Part shown: positions 38,193 to 48,411 of the stretch, one piece after another
Position numbering within the stretch: the stretch's first letter is position 1
Layout of the letters: the number at the start of each line of letters is the position of its first letter
Assembly: GCF_903915725.1 (NCBI RefSeq)
Contig: NZ_CAIWTY010000001.1
Span: 62,001 to 126,000 of the forward strand
DNA from: an uncultured Rhodopila sp.
GTDB lineage: Bacteria; Pseudomonadota; Alphaproteobacteria; Acetobacterales; Acetobacteraceae
DNA: 64,000 bases
Reading direction: 5' to 3'
Notes under the pieces: generated by a model
The model's database searches: none
What the model was told of the DNA's origin: nothing
The model's input: the letters and a program-made list of their open reading frames with translations, nothing else
Position numbers and translations under genes: made by a program

Positions 38193-38238
38193 TCGAACGT
38201 TTGATCCTTGGGCAAGGTGCCTTAGCAGCACGTGCCAA

Positions 38239-40128
38239 TCAGATCGTGATCCGGACACCCAGCTCAACCACGCGGTCGCTGGGAATGCGGAAGAACTCCG
38301 TCGCCGGCACGGCGTTGCGGGCCATGATCAGGAACAGGGCGCGCCGCCACCAGGACAGCTTCGGCGCCATGCCCGGCACCAAAACCTCGCGTCCCAGGAA
38401 GTAGCTGGCCTGCGAAACACGGACGCCGAGTTCGTCCGTCAGGCTTTCGAGTTCGCGCGGAATATTCGGACTTTCCATGAATCCGTAGCGGAGGATCACC
38501 CGGTGTATCCCGGGCGCGAGCAGCGACGTCTCCGTCCGGCGCTGCGGCGAAACCTCCGGCACGTCCTCGTTCTCCACCGTCACGAACAGGACGTTCTCAT
38601 GCAGCACCTTGTTGTGCTTGAGGTTGTGCAGCAGCGATGTCGGCACGTAATCCGGGTTGCTGGTCATGAACACGGCCAACCCGGGCACCCGTATGATGCG
38701 CGACTGTGGCAGCCGCGCCAGAAACGGGGCCAGCGGCATGCTGGACTGCTTCCAGCGCGACAGCAGCAGGTCCCGCCCGCGCTTCCATGACGTCATCATC
38801 CCGGTCAGCGCAAGGCCCATCGCCAGCGGCACCCAGCCGCCCTCGACCACCTTCACCGTGTTGGCCGAGAAGAAGATCGTATCGATCAGGAACAGCGTGC
38901 CAAAGACGGAAATGGCCGCGAAGCGCGACCAGTGGAACTGCCGGCGGAACACCACCATTGCCAGGATCGCGGTGCACAGGAACGTGCCGGTGACGGCGAT
39001 GCCATACGCCGAGGCCAGATTGTCAGACGTCTTGAACGCCAGCACCAGCAGGACGACCCCGATCGCCAGCGCCATATTCACCTGCGGCACGTAGATCTGG
39101 CCCTCCTCCATAGTGGAGGTGTGGCGAACCGTCATGCGCGGCAGGAAGCCGAGCTGCATGCATTGCCGCGCCATCGAGAACGCGCCGGAGATCACCGCCT
39201 GGCTGGCGATGACCGTCGCCAGGGTCGCCAGGATCACCATCGGCAGCCGCAACCACTCAGGCTGCAACAGGAAGAACGGGTTCTCGATCGCCGCCGGATC
39301 GCGGATCATCAGCGCGCCCTGGCCGAAATAGTTCAGGATCAGGCTGGGCAGCACGAAGGTCAGCCAGGTGATCTTTATCGGCTTGGCGCCGAAATGGCCC
39401 ATGTCGGCATACAGCGCCTCGGCCCCGGTCACGCACAGCACCACGGCGCCGAGCACGAAGAACGCCAGCCCCTTGTACTGAAGGCACAGTTCGAACGCAT
39501 AGGTCGGTGAAACCGCCTTCAGCACGAGCGGGTACTGGATGATCTCGATCAGTCCGGCCGCGCCGATGACCAGGAACCACAGCACCATGATCGGGCCGAA
39601 CACCCGGCCGACGCGGCCGGTGCCCTGATATTGTGCCGCGAACAGGGCGACGATCACGACAACGCATATCGGCAGCACGTACAGCTTGAGCTGCGGCGCG
39701 GAAACCTCCAGCCCCTCCACCGCCGACAGCACGGAAATCGCGGGCGTGATCACGCCGTCGCCAAAAAACAGGCAGGCGCCGGCGATGCCGACAAGCGCAA
39801 GCCCGCTTTTGGTGGCGGCACCGACGGAAACGCGCTGGGCCAGCGCCATGAGCGCCAGGATGCCGCCTTCGCCGCGGTTGTCGGCCCGCATCACCAGGAA
39901 GACGTACTTGATCGTGACGATGATGATCAGCGACCAGAAGATCAACGACAGCACGCCGAAGATCTCGACGGCGGTGGTCTGGGTCGGGTCGAAAAGCTGG
40001 AGGCTCGCCTTGAACGCGTAAAGCGGGCTGGTGCCGATGTCGCCATAGACGATGCCGAGCACCGCCATCAGCACACCGGCACTCGGAGCAGACTTGGCGG
40101 TTTCCGCGGTCCGCAGATCGTGGCTCAA
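38239..40128 (-). CDS. kup: Low-affinity potassium transporter Kup
   Basis: 629 residues, KUP/HAK family K+ symporter. N-terminal [21 protein letters not shown], then [30 protein letters not shown] and [22 protein letters not shown] are diagnostic. About 12 membrane helices to residue 450, followed by a soluble C-terminal domain. It is monocistronic. Confidence 0.97.
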   Translation of the reverse strand: MSHDLRTAETAKSAPSAGVLMAVLGIVYGDIGTSPLYAFKASLQLFDPTQTTAVEIFGVLSLIFWSLIIIVTIKYVFLVMRADNRGEGGILALMALAQRVSVGAATKSGLALVGIAGACLFFGDGVITPAISVLSAVEGLEVSAPQLKLYVLPICVVVIVALFAAQYQGTGRVGRVFGPIMVLWFLVIGAAGLIEIIQYPLVLKAVSPTYAFELCLQYKGLAFFVLGAVVLCVTGAEALYADMGHFGAKPIKITWLTFVLPSLILNYFGQGALMIRDPAAIENPFFLLQPEWLRLPMVILATLATVIASQAVISGAFSMARQCMQLGFLPRMTVRHTSTMEEGQIYVPQVNMALAIGVVLLVLAFKTSDNLASAYGIAVTGTFLCTAILAMVVFRRQFHWSRFAAISVFGTLFLIDTIFFSANTVKVVEGGWVPLAMGLALTGMMTSWKRGRDLLLSRWKQSSMPLAPFLARLPQSRIIRVPGLAVFMTSNPDYVPTSLLHNLKHNKVLHENVLFVTVENEDVPEVSPQRRTETSLLAPGIHRVILRYGFMESPNIPRELESLTDELGVRVSQASYFLGREVLVPGMAPKLSWWRRALFLIMARNAVPATEFFRIPSDRVVELGVRITI

Positions 40129-40318
40129 ATGGATGACCTCATTGCCGGCTGTTCCGCGGGGCTGACCGTTCGGACGCTGCGTCCCTTACCGTGGTGGCAA
40201 AGCGGGAGCAAGCAAGGCGTAACCGGCTGTCAGGCCACGGCGCTGTGAGCGGCTTCACCTATGATGGCGACCTGTGGCGACATCCGGAATAAGCTGATCG
40301 CGCGGTGGACCTTGTTCC

Positions 40319-40395
40319 GTCATGGCCCGGCTTGTCTCGACTCCCTATCCGAACACGTGCCGCGATGGCTTCCCGGGACACGCCGGGCCATCGCG
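40319..40395. repeat. Degenerate dispersed palindromic repeat
   Basis: An imperfect inverted repeat starting gtcatggcccggcttgtctc and returning as gggacacgccgggccatcgc, with only the outer half resembling the family. It lies in the 331-base gap between kup and thyX (40129-40459), which otherwise holds no gene. Confidence 0.65.
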
Positions 40396-40459
40396 GTTCG
40401 ACGAAGCTGCCGCGCTGAAGCGACAACTCCCGGGCGTCGCCGATCGGCCGCGCCGGGGA

Positions 40460-41395
40460 TCATTCCAGGCAGAAATTCGCTGCGAACTCGACCCATTCGC
40501 GCCGATTCAACCCGCTGTTCTCAGCCGTGACGGTCTCGCCGGCCAGCATCCGTTTCACCACCTCGACCATCTGCGCCGACAGGGTCACCGCGCCCAGCCG
40601 GTAGTCACGGAAGGCGGCGCAAGCGATCGGCACCCAGGCTTCCGTCATCCGAAGCATGATCTCGGCGTAGACGCGAATCTCGTATTGCGCATGCGTGTCG
40701 GCCCGAAGGGACAGGAAGTGGAACAGGTTGTGGAGATTCGTCTTCCAGTACCACTGCGTGTAGGTATTCAGGGTCAGGTTCATGCGCGCCAACTCCCGCG
40801 CCAATCCGCGCCGGCCGGGGTCCGCCGCGCTGCCCTCGTTCAGCATGCTGGCGTAATGCCCGTAACAACGGTCGGCGTCCGTCCGCAGCAGATCCAGCAC
40901 CTCGGCCGCTTCCTCGCCTTCCAGAACCTCGCCGCGGCCTTGCCGGTTGATGGCGGACTGAGCGGCAAGGTTTTCAGGCGAAGGGATGTAGAACTCCTTG
41001 TCCATAATTGAGTACCGCGCGGAGTACTCGTTCACGCTGGCGGTGCGATGGCGGATCCACTGCCGCGCCACGAAAATCGGCAATTTGACGTGGAACTTGA
41101 TCTCGCACATCTCGAACGGCGTGGTGTGGCGGTGGCGCATCAGGTAGCGGATCAGCCCGGCGTCCTCTTGCACACGTTTTGTGCCGCGGCCGTAGGAGAC
41201 GCGGGCTGCCTGCACGATAGCGGAGTCGTCACCCATGTAGTCGATCACGCGGATGAAGCCGTGGTCGAGCACGGTGAACGGGCGGTGAAGAATGTCCTCC
41301 AACCCCGGTGCGGTGGGCCGAACCGTGGCGGAGGTCTGGCTCCGCGCATCTTCAATTTCGGCTTCCCGCGCCAATGCGTGCGAATCGTCGGACAT
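40460..41395 (-). CDS. thyX: FAD-dependent thymidylate synthase
   Basis: Makes dTMP from dUMP with methylene-tetrahydrofolate and FADH2. The ThyX motif is explicit: [20 protein letters not shown] (RHR-x7-S), with [20 protein letters not shown] before it and the C-terminal [10 protein letters not shown]... LNRREWVEF. 311 residues, longer than usual (about 220-260) because of a 35-residue N-terminal leader. No thyA is visible here, so thymidylate supply may rest on this gene. Confidence 0.97.
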   Translation of the reverse strand: MSDDSHALAREAEIEDARSQTSATVRPTAPGLEDILHRPFTVLDHGFIRVIDYMGDDSAIVQAARVSYGRGTKRVQEDAGLIRYLMRHRHTTPFEMCEIKFHVKLPIFVARQWIRHRTASVNEYSARYSIMDKEFYIPSPENLAAQSAINRQGRGEVLEGEEAAEVLDLLRTDADRCYGHYASMLNEGSAADPGRRGLARELARMNLTLNTYTQWYWKTNLHNLFHFLSLRADTHAQYEIRVYAEIMLRMTEAWVPIACAAFRDYRLGAVTLSAQMVEVVKRMLAGETVTAENSGLNRREWVEFAANFCLE

Positions 41396-41482
41396 GTTAG
41401 CCTCTCCGGAACCGGTGGGGCGTCCATACAGCTTCGCGACGGGTTGGAGAAAGGACTGTCTGACTGCCAGCCTGGCCAGGCG

Positions 41483-41785
41483 TTAAAAGCCGGAGTGCGC
41501 CTGCGCGAGTCCGTCGCCGCCGATCGCGTTCGAGGCAAGGTTGCGGTTGTTGCTGGCGTTGTAGGGCAGCGGTACCGGCGCCCAGATGCCGACATTGACG
41601 TTGCCGATCGTCGCTATCGGCCGTGGCTGTATCACCGCCGGGCGGCCCGGGGTTTCCGATGTCACGGACTGACCCGTATAGGTCTGCCCGGCAGGGGGAG
41701 CCGGCTTCGTTTGCGCCCGGACGGGAACAGCGGCCATCAGCGTAAGGCCGACCGCGGCGAAGATCATGGCACCTGACGATTGCAT
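41483..41785 (-). CDS. Small secreted protein of unknown function
   Basis: 100 residues. The first 25 form a Sec signal peptide (MIFAAVGLTLMAAVPVRAQ; likely cleavage after VRA). The mature part is low in charge and rich in Pro/Asn/Gly (TPGRPAVIQPRPIATIGNVNVGIWAPVPLPYNAS). No cysteine and no lipobox. Upstream of thyX on the same strand. I do not recognise a family. Confidence 0.72.
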   Translation of the reverse strand: MQSSGAMIFAAVGLTLMAAVPVRAQTKPAPPAGQTYTGQSVTSETPGRPAVIQPRPIATIGNVNVGIWAPVPLPYNASNNRNLASNAIGGDGLAQAHSGF

Positions 41786-42027
41786 AGCTGCCCTCCTGCA
41801 TCCACACCGAATCTAAATCAGTCAGAATTGAAAATGGTAGTTCGTAGCGATTTGGACACGGTTCTCCGCGATCACAGAAGCGTTAGATCGCCGCCGCGGC
41901 GGGCAGGCCCGTCCCACACTCACCGCTTTCGGCATCGGTTTCGCCCCCAGACCAACCCGGGCGCCGAAAATGCCTTCCCAGAAAAGCCAGTTTGTTTATC
42001 ATGACGCAGCGTAGAACGGAGACACGG

Positions 42028-43512
42028 ATGCCGGTGGGTGCAGCGAGCCAGTCGCAAAGTCAGAGCCAGTTGCAGCCGCACGGGACGTTGCAGGGCTACG
42101 ATCCGAACGCGTTCTTCTGCGAGATGCTGAGGCAGGGCCAGCCCCAGCACCCGACCCTGACGCTGCTGCTGTCACGGCTCGCCGCTCTTCCCATCAGTTC
42201 ATTGCGCCAGCGGGCGGCCGATGCGGAACGGGATCTGCTCGAACGCGGCATCACCTTCACGGTCTATTCCGACGCCACCGCGATCGACCGTATCCTGCCG
42301 TTCGACCTGATCCCCCGCGTCATCACGCCGACGGAGTGGAACCAGATCGAGACCGGCGTCATCCAGCGCGTCCGTGCGCTGAACATGTTCCTGCGCGACA
42401 TCTACCACGAACGGAAGATCCTCGCCGACAAGATCGTCCCCGAAGCGCTGGTGCTGCAAAACGCCGGCTACTGCCAGGCCATGGTCGGCTTCAACGTCCC
42501 TTATAACACCTACGTCCATGTCTGCGGCACCGACATCGTGCGCGATGAAACCGGCGAGTTCCGGGTGCTGGAGGACAACGCCCGCACTCCATCCGGCGTC
42601 GCCTACGTCGTCGAGAACCGGCACATGAGCCTGCGGGTGATGTCCGACCTGATGACCGGCCTGCGCGTGCGCGGCGTCGAGGAGTACGGCCTGCGCCTGC
42701 ACAACGCGATGGCGGAGATCGCCCCGGCCGCGGTCAGCGACCCGCAGGTTGTCGTTCTGTCTCCTGGCATCTTCAACTCCGCCTATTTCGAACACGTTTT
42801 CCTGGCGCGCGAAATGGGCGTGCCACTGGTCGAAGGCCGCGACCTGACGGTGGAGGGAGGTAAGGTCTGGATGCGTACGACCGCCGGCCTCGCCGCGGTG
42901 CATACGATCTACCGCCGCATCGGCGACGACTTCCTCGATCCGGACGTGTTCAATAAGGATAGCATGCTGGGTGTGCGCGGCCTGATCGATTGCTGGCGCC
43001 ACGGCACGGTGGCGATCGCCAACGCCGTCGGCACCGGCGTCGCCGACGACAAGGCGATCTATGCCTACATGCCCCGCATCATTCGCTACTACCTGTCGGA
43101 AGAGCCGATACTGAAGAACGTGGATACGCGGATCTGCGCGGAGCCGGAGGCGCTGGCCTATACGCTGGACCATCTGGCGGAGCTTGTGACCAAGCCGGTG
43201 GCGGAATCCGGCGGCTACGGCATCCTGATCGGCCCGCATGCGTCCAAGCAGCAGCTTGAGGATTTCCGGGCGCTGCTGAAGGCCGATCCGTCCAATTATA
43301 TCAGCCAGCCGACGCTGAAGCTGTCGGTGTCGCCGACGCTGTGCGATGACGGCGTGCGGCCCCGCCACATCGATCTGCGGCCGTTCGCGGTCACCGGCAA
43401 GGATACCTGGGTGCTGCCCGGCGGCCTGACCCGGGTGGCGCTGAAGCAGGGGACGCTGGTGGTCAATTCCTCCCAGGGCGGGGGAACCAAGGATACCTGG
43501 GTGCTCGCATAA
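42028..43512 (+). CDS. Circularly permuted type 2 ATP-grasp protein
   Basis: About 494 residues (ATG 42028 has CGGAG six bases ahead; ATG 42001 is an in-frame alternative). Hallmarks of the DUF404/407 CP-ATP-grasp family: GYDPNAFFCEMLR near the start, RGITFTVYSDATAIDRILPFDLIPRVI, EWNQIETGVIQRVRALNMFLRDIYH, FRVLEDNARTPSGVAYVVENR, and the C-terminal KLSVSPTLCDDGVRPRHIDLRPF. Predicted peptide-bond-forming ligase of unknown substrate. The stop overlaps the ATG of the alpha-E gene, a conserved pairing. Confidence 0.94.
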   Translation: MPVGAASQSQSQSQLQPHGTLQGYDPNAFFCEMLRQGQPQHPTLTLLLSRLAALPISSLRQRAADAERDLLERGITFTVYSDATAIDRILPFDLIPRVITPTEWNQIETGVIQRVRALNMFLRDIYHERKILADKIVPEALVLQNAGYCQAMVGFNVPYNTYVHVCGTDIVRDETGEFRVLEDNARTPSGVAYVVENRHMSLRVMSDLMTGLRVRGVEEYGLRLHNAMAEIAPAAVSDPQVVVLSPGIFNSAYFEHVFLAREMGVPLVEGRDLTVEGGKVWMRTTAGLAAVHTIYRRIGDDFLDPDVFNKDSMLGVRGLIDCWRHGTVAIANAVGTGVADDKAIYAYMPRIIRYYLSEEPILKNVDTRICAEPEALAYTLDHLAELVTKPVAESGGYGILIGPHASKQQLEDFRALLKADPSNYISQPTLKLSVSPTLCDDGVRPRHIDLRPFAVTGKDTWVLPGGLTRVALKQGTLVVNSSQGGGTKDTWVLA

Positions 43513-44477
43513 TGGACATCATGCCGAAACGCCACACCGTGCACCTGATCGCCCGCCATGCCGAGGGCACCATCTGGCTGGCGCGCTACATGGAGCGGAT
43601 CGAGAACCTCGCCCGCATCCTTGACGTCACCAACACCTTCGCCCGCGATGCCGACGACTCGCGCAACTGGCTGTCGGTTCCGCGCATCAACGGCGACCTG
43701 GTCGAGTTTCATAAGCGGCATCAGGTCGCGACCCAGCGCAGTGTGGGCGAGTTCTACCTGCTGGACACGACGAATGAGACCTCGGTGCAATCGTTCATCA
43801 TCGCCGCCCGGGAGAATGCACGCACCTTGCGGGCGCTGATCTCGACCGAGATGTGGCTTCAGATCAACGTGTTCTACGGACACATCAGGGCGCTGGACGC
43901 GGCGTCGATCGTGCCGGAGCATTTCACCGCCGTCTGCAACATGCTGAAGGACGGCGCGCAGTCGCATACCGGCATCACCGAGGGCACATTCTACCGCGAC
44001 CAAGCCTGGCACTTCTACATGATCGGCCGGTACCTGGAGCGTGCGGACCAGACCACCCGATTGCTCGACACGCGGTTTCACTCGCTGGTCCCGCGGGAGG
44101 ATGCGAGCGACAATATCGACGCGGGGCAATGGAACGCGCTGCTGCGGGCTGCTGCCGGGTATCACGCTTATCGGCGGGAGCATCCGAACGGGTATCATCC
44201 GCAGGAGGTCGCCTGCTTTCTGCTGTCGAACCGGGCGTTTCCGCGGTCGGTCGGGCTGAACCTGGGGCGGGTGGAGCGGCACCTGACTCAGTTGCGCACC
44301 GGCTACGGGCTGCGCGGGATGTCGGCGGCGCTGGAGCGGCTGGATCAGTTGATCGCCACGATGACCTATCAGAACGTGACGGAACTGGCGTCTCGGGATT
44401 TGTCTCCGTTCCTGGATTTCGTGCAGCGGGAGATCGGGGCGCTGCACCAGGATATCGTGGAGACGTTCGGAGGGTGA
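43512..44477 (+). CDS. Alpha-E domain (DUF403) protein
   Basis: 321 residues, almost all alpha-helical. Family features: HLIARHAEGTIWLARYMERIENLARILDVT at the N-terminus, SVQSFIIAARENARTLRALISTEMWLQIN, and FYMIGRYLERADQTTRLLDTRF. The TAATG junction with the ATP-grasp gene shows translational coupling. In other genomes a transglutaminase-like gene and sometimes a proteasome-like protease gene follow; neither is present in the next kilobases. Confidence 0.93.
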   Translation: MDIMPKRHTVHLIARHAEGTIWLARYMERIENLARILDVTNTFARDADDSRNWLSVPRINGDLVEFHKRHQVATQRSVGEFYLLDTTNETSVQSFIIAARENARTLRALISTEMWLQINVFYGHIRALDAASIVPEHFTAVCNMLKDGAQSHTGITEGTFYRDQAWHFYMIGRYLERADQTTRLLDTRFHSLVPREDASDNIDAGQWNALLRAAAGYHAYRREHPNGYHPQEVACFLLSNRAFPRSVGLNLGRVERHLTQLRTGYGLRGMSAALERLDQLIATMTYQNVTELASRDLSPFLDFVQREIGALHQDIVETFGG

Positions 44478-44985
44478 GCGGCCACCGCGGGCAATGAGCT
44501 CGAATCGCTGGCCAACCTCTCCGGGAGAGGGTCCTGTAGCGCCGTAAAACATTGGCTCTCCAGGAGGATCCTGGAGTCAATCGATCATCACGCGCTCGCC
44601 TTGAGAGCGCGGCTGCCGGCGCGGGTCGCGCGTTTGCTTCGGCTGGACATCGCGGGCCGAATAAGGCGTCACGCCGGTCCAGGACGCGCACGGCCTTGAC
44701 GGCGGCGGCTGTGCCCGAATGGCAAAATCAACCCGGACTGGTCTTGCGTCGCAACGCTCGGTCGAGCAGAGCGGCCTGGCCGGTTGGGGTGGCGAAGTCG
44801 GGTCGATCCGGGCGCCAAAGAGACTATTTCGATGTCCGTCCGCAACCGCAGTTGCCCGACCGGGTAAGATAGAGCTAATCAAGTAGCCGGACAAAGATTT
44901 TGCGCGTAATGCGCTGGCCGTTGTTGCGCGAATCGGGGCGGCGCGAGCAGGCTGCCGATTCGATAGCTTTTCCTAGGAGATCGTG
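44478..44985. other. Gap without a supportable gene
   Basis: 508 bases. Frames on both strands are short and Arg/Ser/Pro-rich; none has a credible start or family pattern. Could include decayed coding sequence, but nothing can be identified. The tailed-HU Shine-Dalgarno (AGGAG near 44974) is at its right end. Confidence 0.5.
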
Positions 44986-45423
44986 ATGCCGCCCGCCAAG
45001 AAACCGGCCCCGGCCGCCAAGAAGACCGCCGCTCCGGCGAAGGTCGCCGCGAAAAAGACCTCGGCGCCACCGAGCAAGGCAGCTGCGCCCGCGAAGAAGG
45101 GCGCTGCACCCGCCAAAAAGGCGGCTGCGGCGAAGCCCGTGCCGCAGGCCACGATTACGCTCAAGCACCTCGCCGCCGAGCTGGCGGAGGGGCATGACCT
45201 GTCGAAAAAGGCCGCCGAAGCGGTGCTTGGCGACTTTGTGACGCTCATCACTCGTCAACTTGTCAAGGGCGACAAGATCCGCCTCAATGGCCTCGGCATC
45301 CTGCAAGTGCGCGATCGACCGGCCCGAACCGCGCGTAACCCGGCGACGGGCGAACCCGTCGAGGTCGCCGCGAGCAAAAAGATCGCGTTTCGCCCTGCCA
45401 AGGAATTGAAGGAAGCCGTGTAG
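44986..45423 (+). CDS. HU-like DNA-binding protein with histone-H1-like N-terminal tail
   Basis: 145 residues. Residues 1-52 are a Lys/Ala/Pro tail with AAKK/PAKK repeats as in histone H1 and bacterial H1-like proteins. Residues 53-145 form an HU/IHF domain (TLKHLAAELAEGHDLSKKAAEAVLGDF, then LNGLGILQVRDRPARTARNPATGE). ATG 44986 is seven bases after AGGAG; GTG 44983 is adjacent. Tailed HU proteins compact DNA more strongly than plain HU. Expected regulation is unknown. Confidence 0.9.
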   Translation: MPPAKKPAPAAKKTAAPAKVAAKKTSAPPSKAAAPAKKGAAPAKKAAAAKPVPQATITLKHLAAELAEGHDLSKKAAEAVLGDFVTLITRQLVKGDKIRLNGLGILQVRDRPARTARNPATGEPVEVAASKKIAFRPAKELKEAV

Positions 45424-45434
45424 TTCGATCCGTC

Positions 45435-45725
45435 TGTGCTCCGGAGCGGCTCGACGCTCACCTTCGGGCGCGTCCGTGCCGGCGGCAAGTCCGTAAGCGA
45501 GATCGCCCGGGGCAGCGTGCTCTTGCCCGATCCGCTGCGGCCAATCCGCGCAATGAACTCCCCGGTTTCGATATCCAGGGAGATGCCATCCGGTACTTGG
45601 CGCCCGGCTAAGGCGACGCCATGTCCATTGCCGACTGCAATCCTCACGGCCATGCCTTCAATCCCCCAGGCGGCGATGAGGCCCACTCCGGGCGCGCGGA
45701 CCATTTCATGTTTGATAGTCGGCAT
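45435..45725 (-). pseudogene. Remnant of an ABC-transporter ATPase (SsuB/TauB-like)
   Basis: Reading leftward from 45725, a frame encodes a strand of about 97 residues containing GISLDIETGEFIARIGRSGSGKSTL with an intact Walker A (45516-45542), followed by only a short collapsed segment (PPARTRPKVSVEPL) before the similarity ends. The signature motif and Walker B are missing. The layout fits the first third of a nitrate/sulfonate/taurine-type ATPase whose remainder was deleted. Confidence 0.7.
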
Positions 45726-45867
45726 ACAGCGAAGGACAGGCGATATCTACAACGAAGCCGCGTCAGTCTGTAGATAATACACTGCACATTGGTTGTTACA
45801 TGCCGGCAGCAAGATCGCCGAAGGTGCGGCTTTTCATGGAGTTGGCGTACAGGTTAAGCTCGCCTCC

Positions 45868-47865
45868 ATGACCCGTGCCATCCAATCCTCCGTCTGTCCG
45901 CACGACTGCCCCTCTACCTGCGCGCTCTCCATTGAGGTCCTCGACGGCCAGCGCATCGGCGCGGTCCGAGGTGCGGATAACAGCTACACCGCCGGGGTGA
46001 TCTGCAACAAAGTCTCCCGCTACGCCGAGCGGATTCATCACCCGGACCGCCTGACCCACCCGCTGCTCCGCACCGGCCCCAAGGGCGGCCGCCAGTTTCG
46101 CCCCATCGCCTGGGACGAAGCGATGGACCGCATCGCCGAGCGGTTCATTGACGTCGCCGCCCGGCACGGCAGCGAAGCGGTCTGGCCATTCTACTATGCC
46201 GGCACCATGGGACTGGTGCAGCGCGACGGCCTTAACCGGCTGCGCAACGTGATGCGCTACTCCCGGCAGAAGATGACGATCTGCACATCGCTGCCGGAGG
46301 CCGGCTGGGTCGCGGGCATCGGCGCCAATCGCGGGGTCGATGCCCGTGAGATGGCGCGCTCGGACCTGATTGTCGTCTGGGGCGGCAATCCTGTCTCCAC
46401 CCAGGTCAACGTCATGTCCCACGTGTCGCGCGCCCGCAAGGAACGCGGTGCGAAGCTGGCGGTGATCGACCCGTATCGCACGCCGACAGCCGCGGTCGCC
46501 GACATCCATCTGGCACCCAGGCCGGGAACCGACGCCGCCTTGGCCTGCGCGGTGATGCACGTCGCCTTCCGCGACGGCTATGCGGACCGCGCCTATATGC
46601 GCGACTATGCGGATTGTCCGGACGCGCTGGAGGCTCATCTCCGCAGCCGCGATCCGGAATGGGCCGCCGCGATCACCGGCATCCCGGTCGAGCAGATCGA
46701 GGCGTTCGGTGCGCTGTATGGACAGACGAAGCGCAGCTACATCCGCGCCGGCTATGGTTTCACCCGCAGCCGGAACGGGTCCGCCGCGATGCATGCGGTG
46801 ACCTGCCTGCCGACGGTGACAGGCGCCTGGCAACACGAAGGCGGCGGCGCACTGTGGTCCAACCGCGGCATGTACGGCCTGAACAAGACGCTGATCGAGG
46901 GCCTCGACGCGCTGGATACGACGGTCCGCATGATGGACATGAGCCGTATCGGCAGCGTGCTGACCGGCGACCGCGGGGAGGTCGGCGATGGCCCGCAGGT
47001 GCATGCGATGCTGATCCAGAACCAGAATCCGTTGACGGTCTGTCCCGACAGCAACCGCGTGCGGCGCGGCTTCGGGCGCGAGGACCTGTTCGTGGTCACG
47101 CATGAGCAGTTCTTGACCGAAACGGCGCGCTGGTCGGATATCGTGCTGCCAGCGACGATGTTCCTGGAGCAGGACGACCTCTACCAGGCCGGCGGCCACA
47201 GCCATCTTCAAATCGGCCCCAAACTGATCGAGCCGCCGGGCGAATGCCGCTCGAACCACGAGGTGACGCGGGAACTGGCGTCGCGGCTGGGGGCGAAACA
47301 TCGCGGCTTCGAGATGTCGGCGATGGAAATGGTCGATGCCACGCTGCTGGCGTCAGGCTATCCGAACGCCGCGACGCTGCTGGAACAGCGTTGGTTCGAC
47401 GCTTCGCCGCCATTCCGGACGGGACATTTCCTCGACGGCTTCCCGACCGCCGACAAGCGGTTTCATTTCGCCCCGGATTGGCAGGCGATGGGCGACCGGA
47501 ACGGCGTGATGCCGGCCTTGCCCGACCACATGGACAATGTCGATGCCGCCACCGCCACGGAACCGTTCCGGCTGGTGACGGCGCCGTCGCGCAGTTTCCT
47601 CAACACCAGCTTTACGGATGGATCGAAGCTCCGGCTTGGCAATGACCGTGGGGAGGTCGTGCTGCACGCACGCATCGCGGCGGGACAGCAACCCGGCGTT
47701 CTGATCGCGGAAAGCATCTGGCCAAGCGAATGTTTCGAAGGCGGGATCGGCATCAACGCGCTGACCAGCGACGAACCCGGGCCGCCATTCGGAGGCGCAG
47801 TGTTTCACGACACGGCGGTCTGGCTGCGCGAGGAAGTGGGCGAGATCGCGCTGGCGGCGGAGTGA
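45868..47865 (+). CDS. Molybdopterin-dependent oxidoreductase (DMSO-reductase superfamily)
   Basis: 665 residues. The N-terminal Fe-S motif is CPHDCPSTC followed by ICNKVSRYAERIHHPDRL (C-x3-C-x3-C-x27-C style) for a [4Fe-4S] cluster. Bis-MGD-binding patterns follow: DLIVVWGGNPVSTQVN, KLAVIDPYRTPTAAVAD, IQNQNPLTVCPDSNRVRRGF and WSDIVLPATMFLEQDDLYQAGG. No twin-arginine signal is seen, so probably cytoplasmic. ATG 45868 (MTRAIQSSVCP) is preferred over an upstream frame start at 45793. The substrate is unknown; no partner electron-transfer subunit flanks it. Confidence 0.92.
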   Translation: MTRAIQSSVCPHDCPSTCALSIEVLDGQRIGAVRGADNSYTAGVICNKVSRYAERIHHPDRLTHPLLRTGPKGGRQFRPIAWDEAMDRIAERFIDVAARHGSEAVWPFYYAGTMGLVQRDGLNRLRNVMRYSRQKMTICTSLPEAGWVAGIGANRGVDAREMARSDLIVVWGGNPVSTQVNVMSHVSRARKERGAKLAVIDPYRTPTAAVADIHLAPRPGTDAALACAVMHVAFRDGYADRAYMRDYADCPDALEAHLRSRDPEWAAAITGIPVEQIEAFGALYGQTKRSYIRAGYGFTRSRNGSAAMHAVTCLPTVTGAWQHEGGGALWSNRGMYGLNKTLIEGLDALDTTVRMMDMSRIGSVLTGDRGEVGDGPQVHAMLIQNQNPLTVCPDSNRVRRGFGREDLFVVTHEQFLTETARWSDIVLPATMFLEQDDLYQAGGHSHLQIGPKLIEPPGECRSNHEVTRELASRLGAKHRGFEMSAMEMVDATLLASGYPNAATLLEQRWFDASPPFRTGHFLDGFPTADKRFHFAPDWQAMGDRNGVMPALPDHMDNVDAATATEPFRLVTAPSRSFLNTSFTDGSKLRLGNDRGEVVLHARIAAGQQPGVLIAESIWPSECFEGGIGINALTSDEPGPPFGGAVFHDTAVWLREEVGEIALAAE

Positions 47866-47963
47866 AAGTTCGCCGCCTCCCGATGTGATCCCCGTTGCCG
47901 CGCGACACTCCCCATATGCTCGCCGCCGCCCTCGCGCGGCGCAACAACGGAGGAGTGAACCGA

Positions 47964-48395
47964 ATGGCCCAGATCAAGCGCCGCGCATCAGCGCAATGGC
48001 ACGGCACCGGCAAGGAGGGCACCGGCAGTCTGACCACGCAAAGCGGCACGCTGAAGGACACGCCCTACGGCTTCAACGCCCGGTTCGGCGACGGCAAGGG
48101 CACCAATCCGGAGGAGCTGATTGCCGCCGCCCATGCCGGTTGTTTCAGTATGGCAACAGCGTTCGAACTCACCGGCGCCGGCCATCCGCCGGAAAGCCTC
48201 GACTGCGACGCCACGCTGACCATGGAGCAAGTGCCCAACGGCTGGAAGATCGCCGCGGTCCATCTGGTCCTGAAAGCGAAGGTGCCCGGCCTCGATGATG
48301 CCAGGTTCCAGGAGCTGGCGCGTGGCGCCAAGGAAAACTGCCCGGTGTCGAAGGTGCTGAATGCCGATATCAGCCTGAACGCCAGCCTCGTGTAG
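47964..48395 (+). CDS. osmC: OsmC-family peroxiredoxin
   Basis: 143 residues. Thiol-dependent peroxidase that detoxifies organic hydroperoxides. The two active-site cysteines are in AAAHAGCFSMA (about residue 60) and AKENCPVSKVLN (about residue 125), the classic OsmC positions; GTNPEELIAAAHAGC is the family signature. ATG 47964 follows GGAGGAG. It is monocistronic; the region after the stop holds a palindromic repeat. Confidence 0.95.
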   Translation: MAQIKRRASAQWHGTGKEGTGSLTTQSGTLKDTPYGFNARFGDGKGTNPEELIAAAHAGCFSMATAFELTGAGHPPESLDCDATLTMEQVPNGWKIAAVHLVLKAKVPGLDDARFQELARGAKENCPVSKVLNADISLNASLV

Positions 48396-48411
48396 GGCGG
48401 CTGCGTCACGT

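Noticed and set aside
44552-44872. 106-codon plus frame and its antisense counterpart
   Set aside because: Arg/Ser/Ala-rich with no motif; no credible start.
45796-47301. 501-codon minus-strand open frame
   Set aside because: Antisense to the molybdopterin oxidoreductase, which has an Fe-S motif and cofactor-binding patterns.
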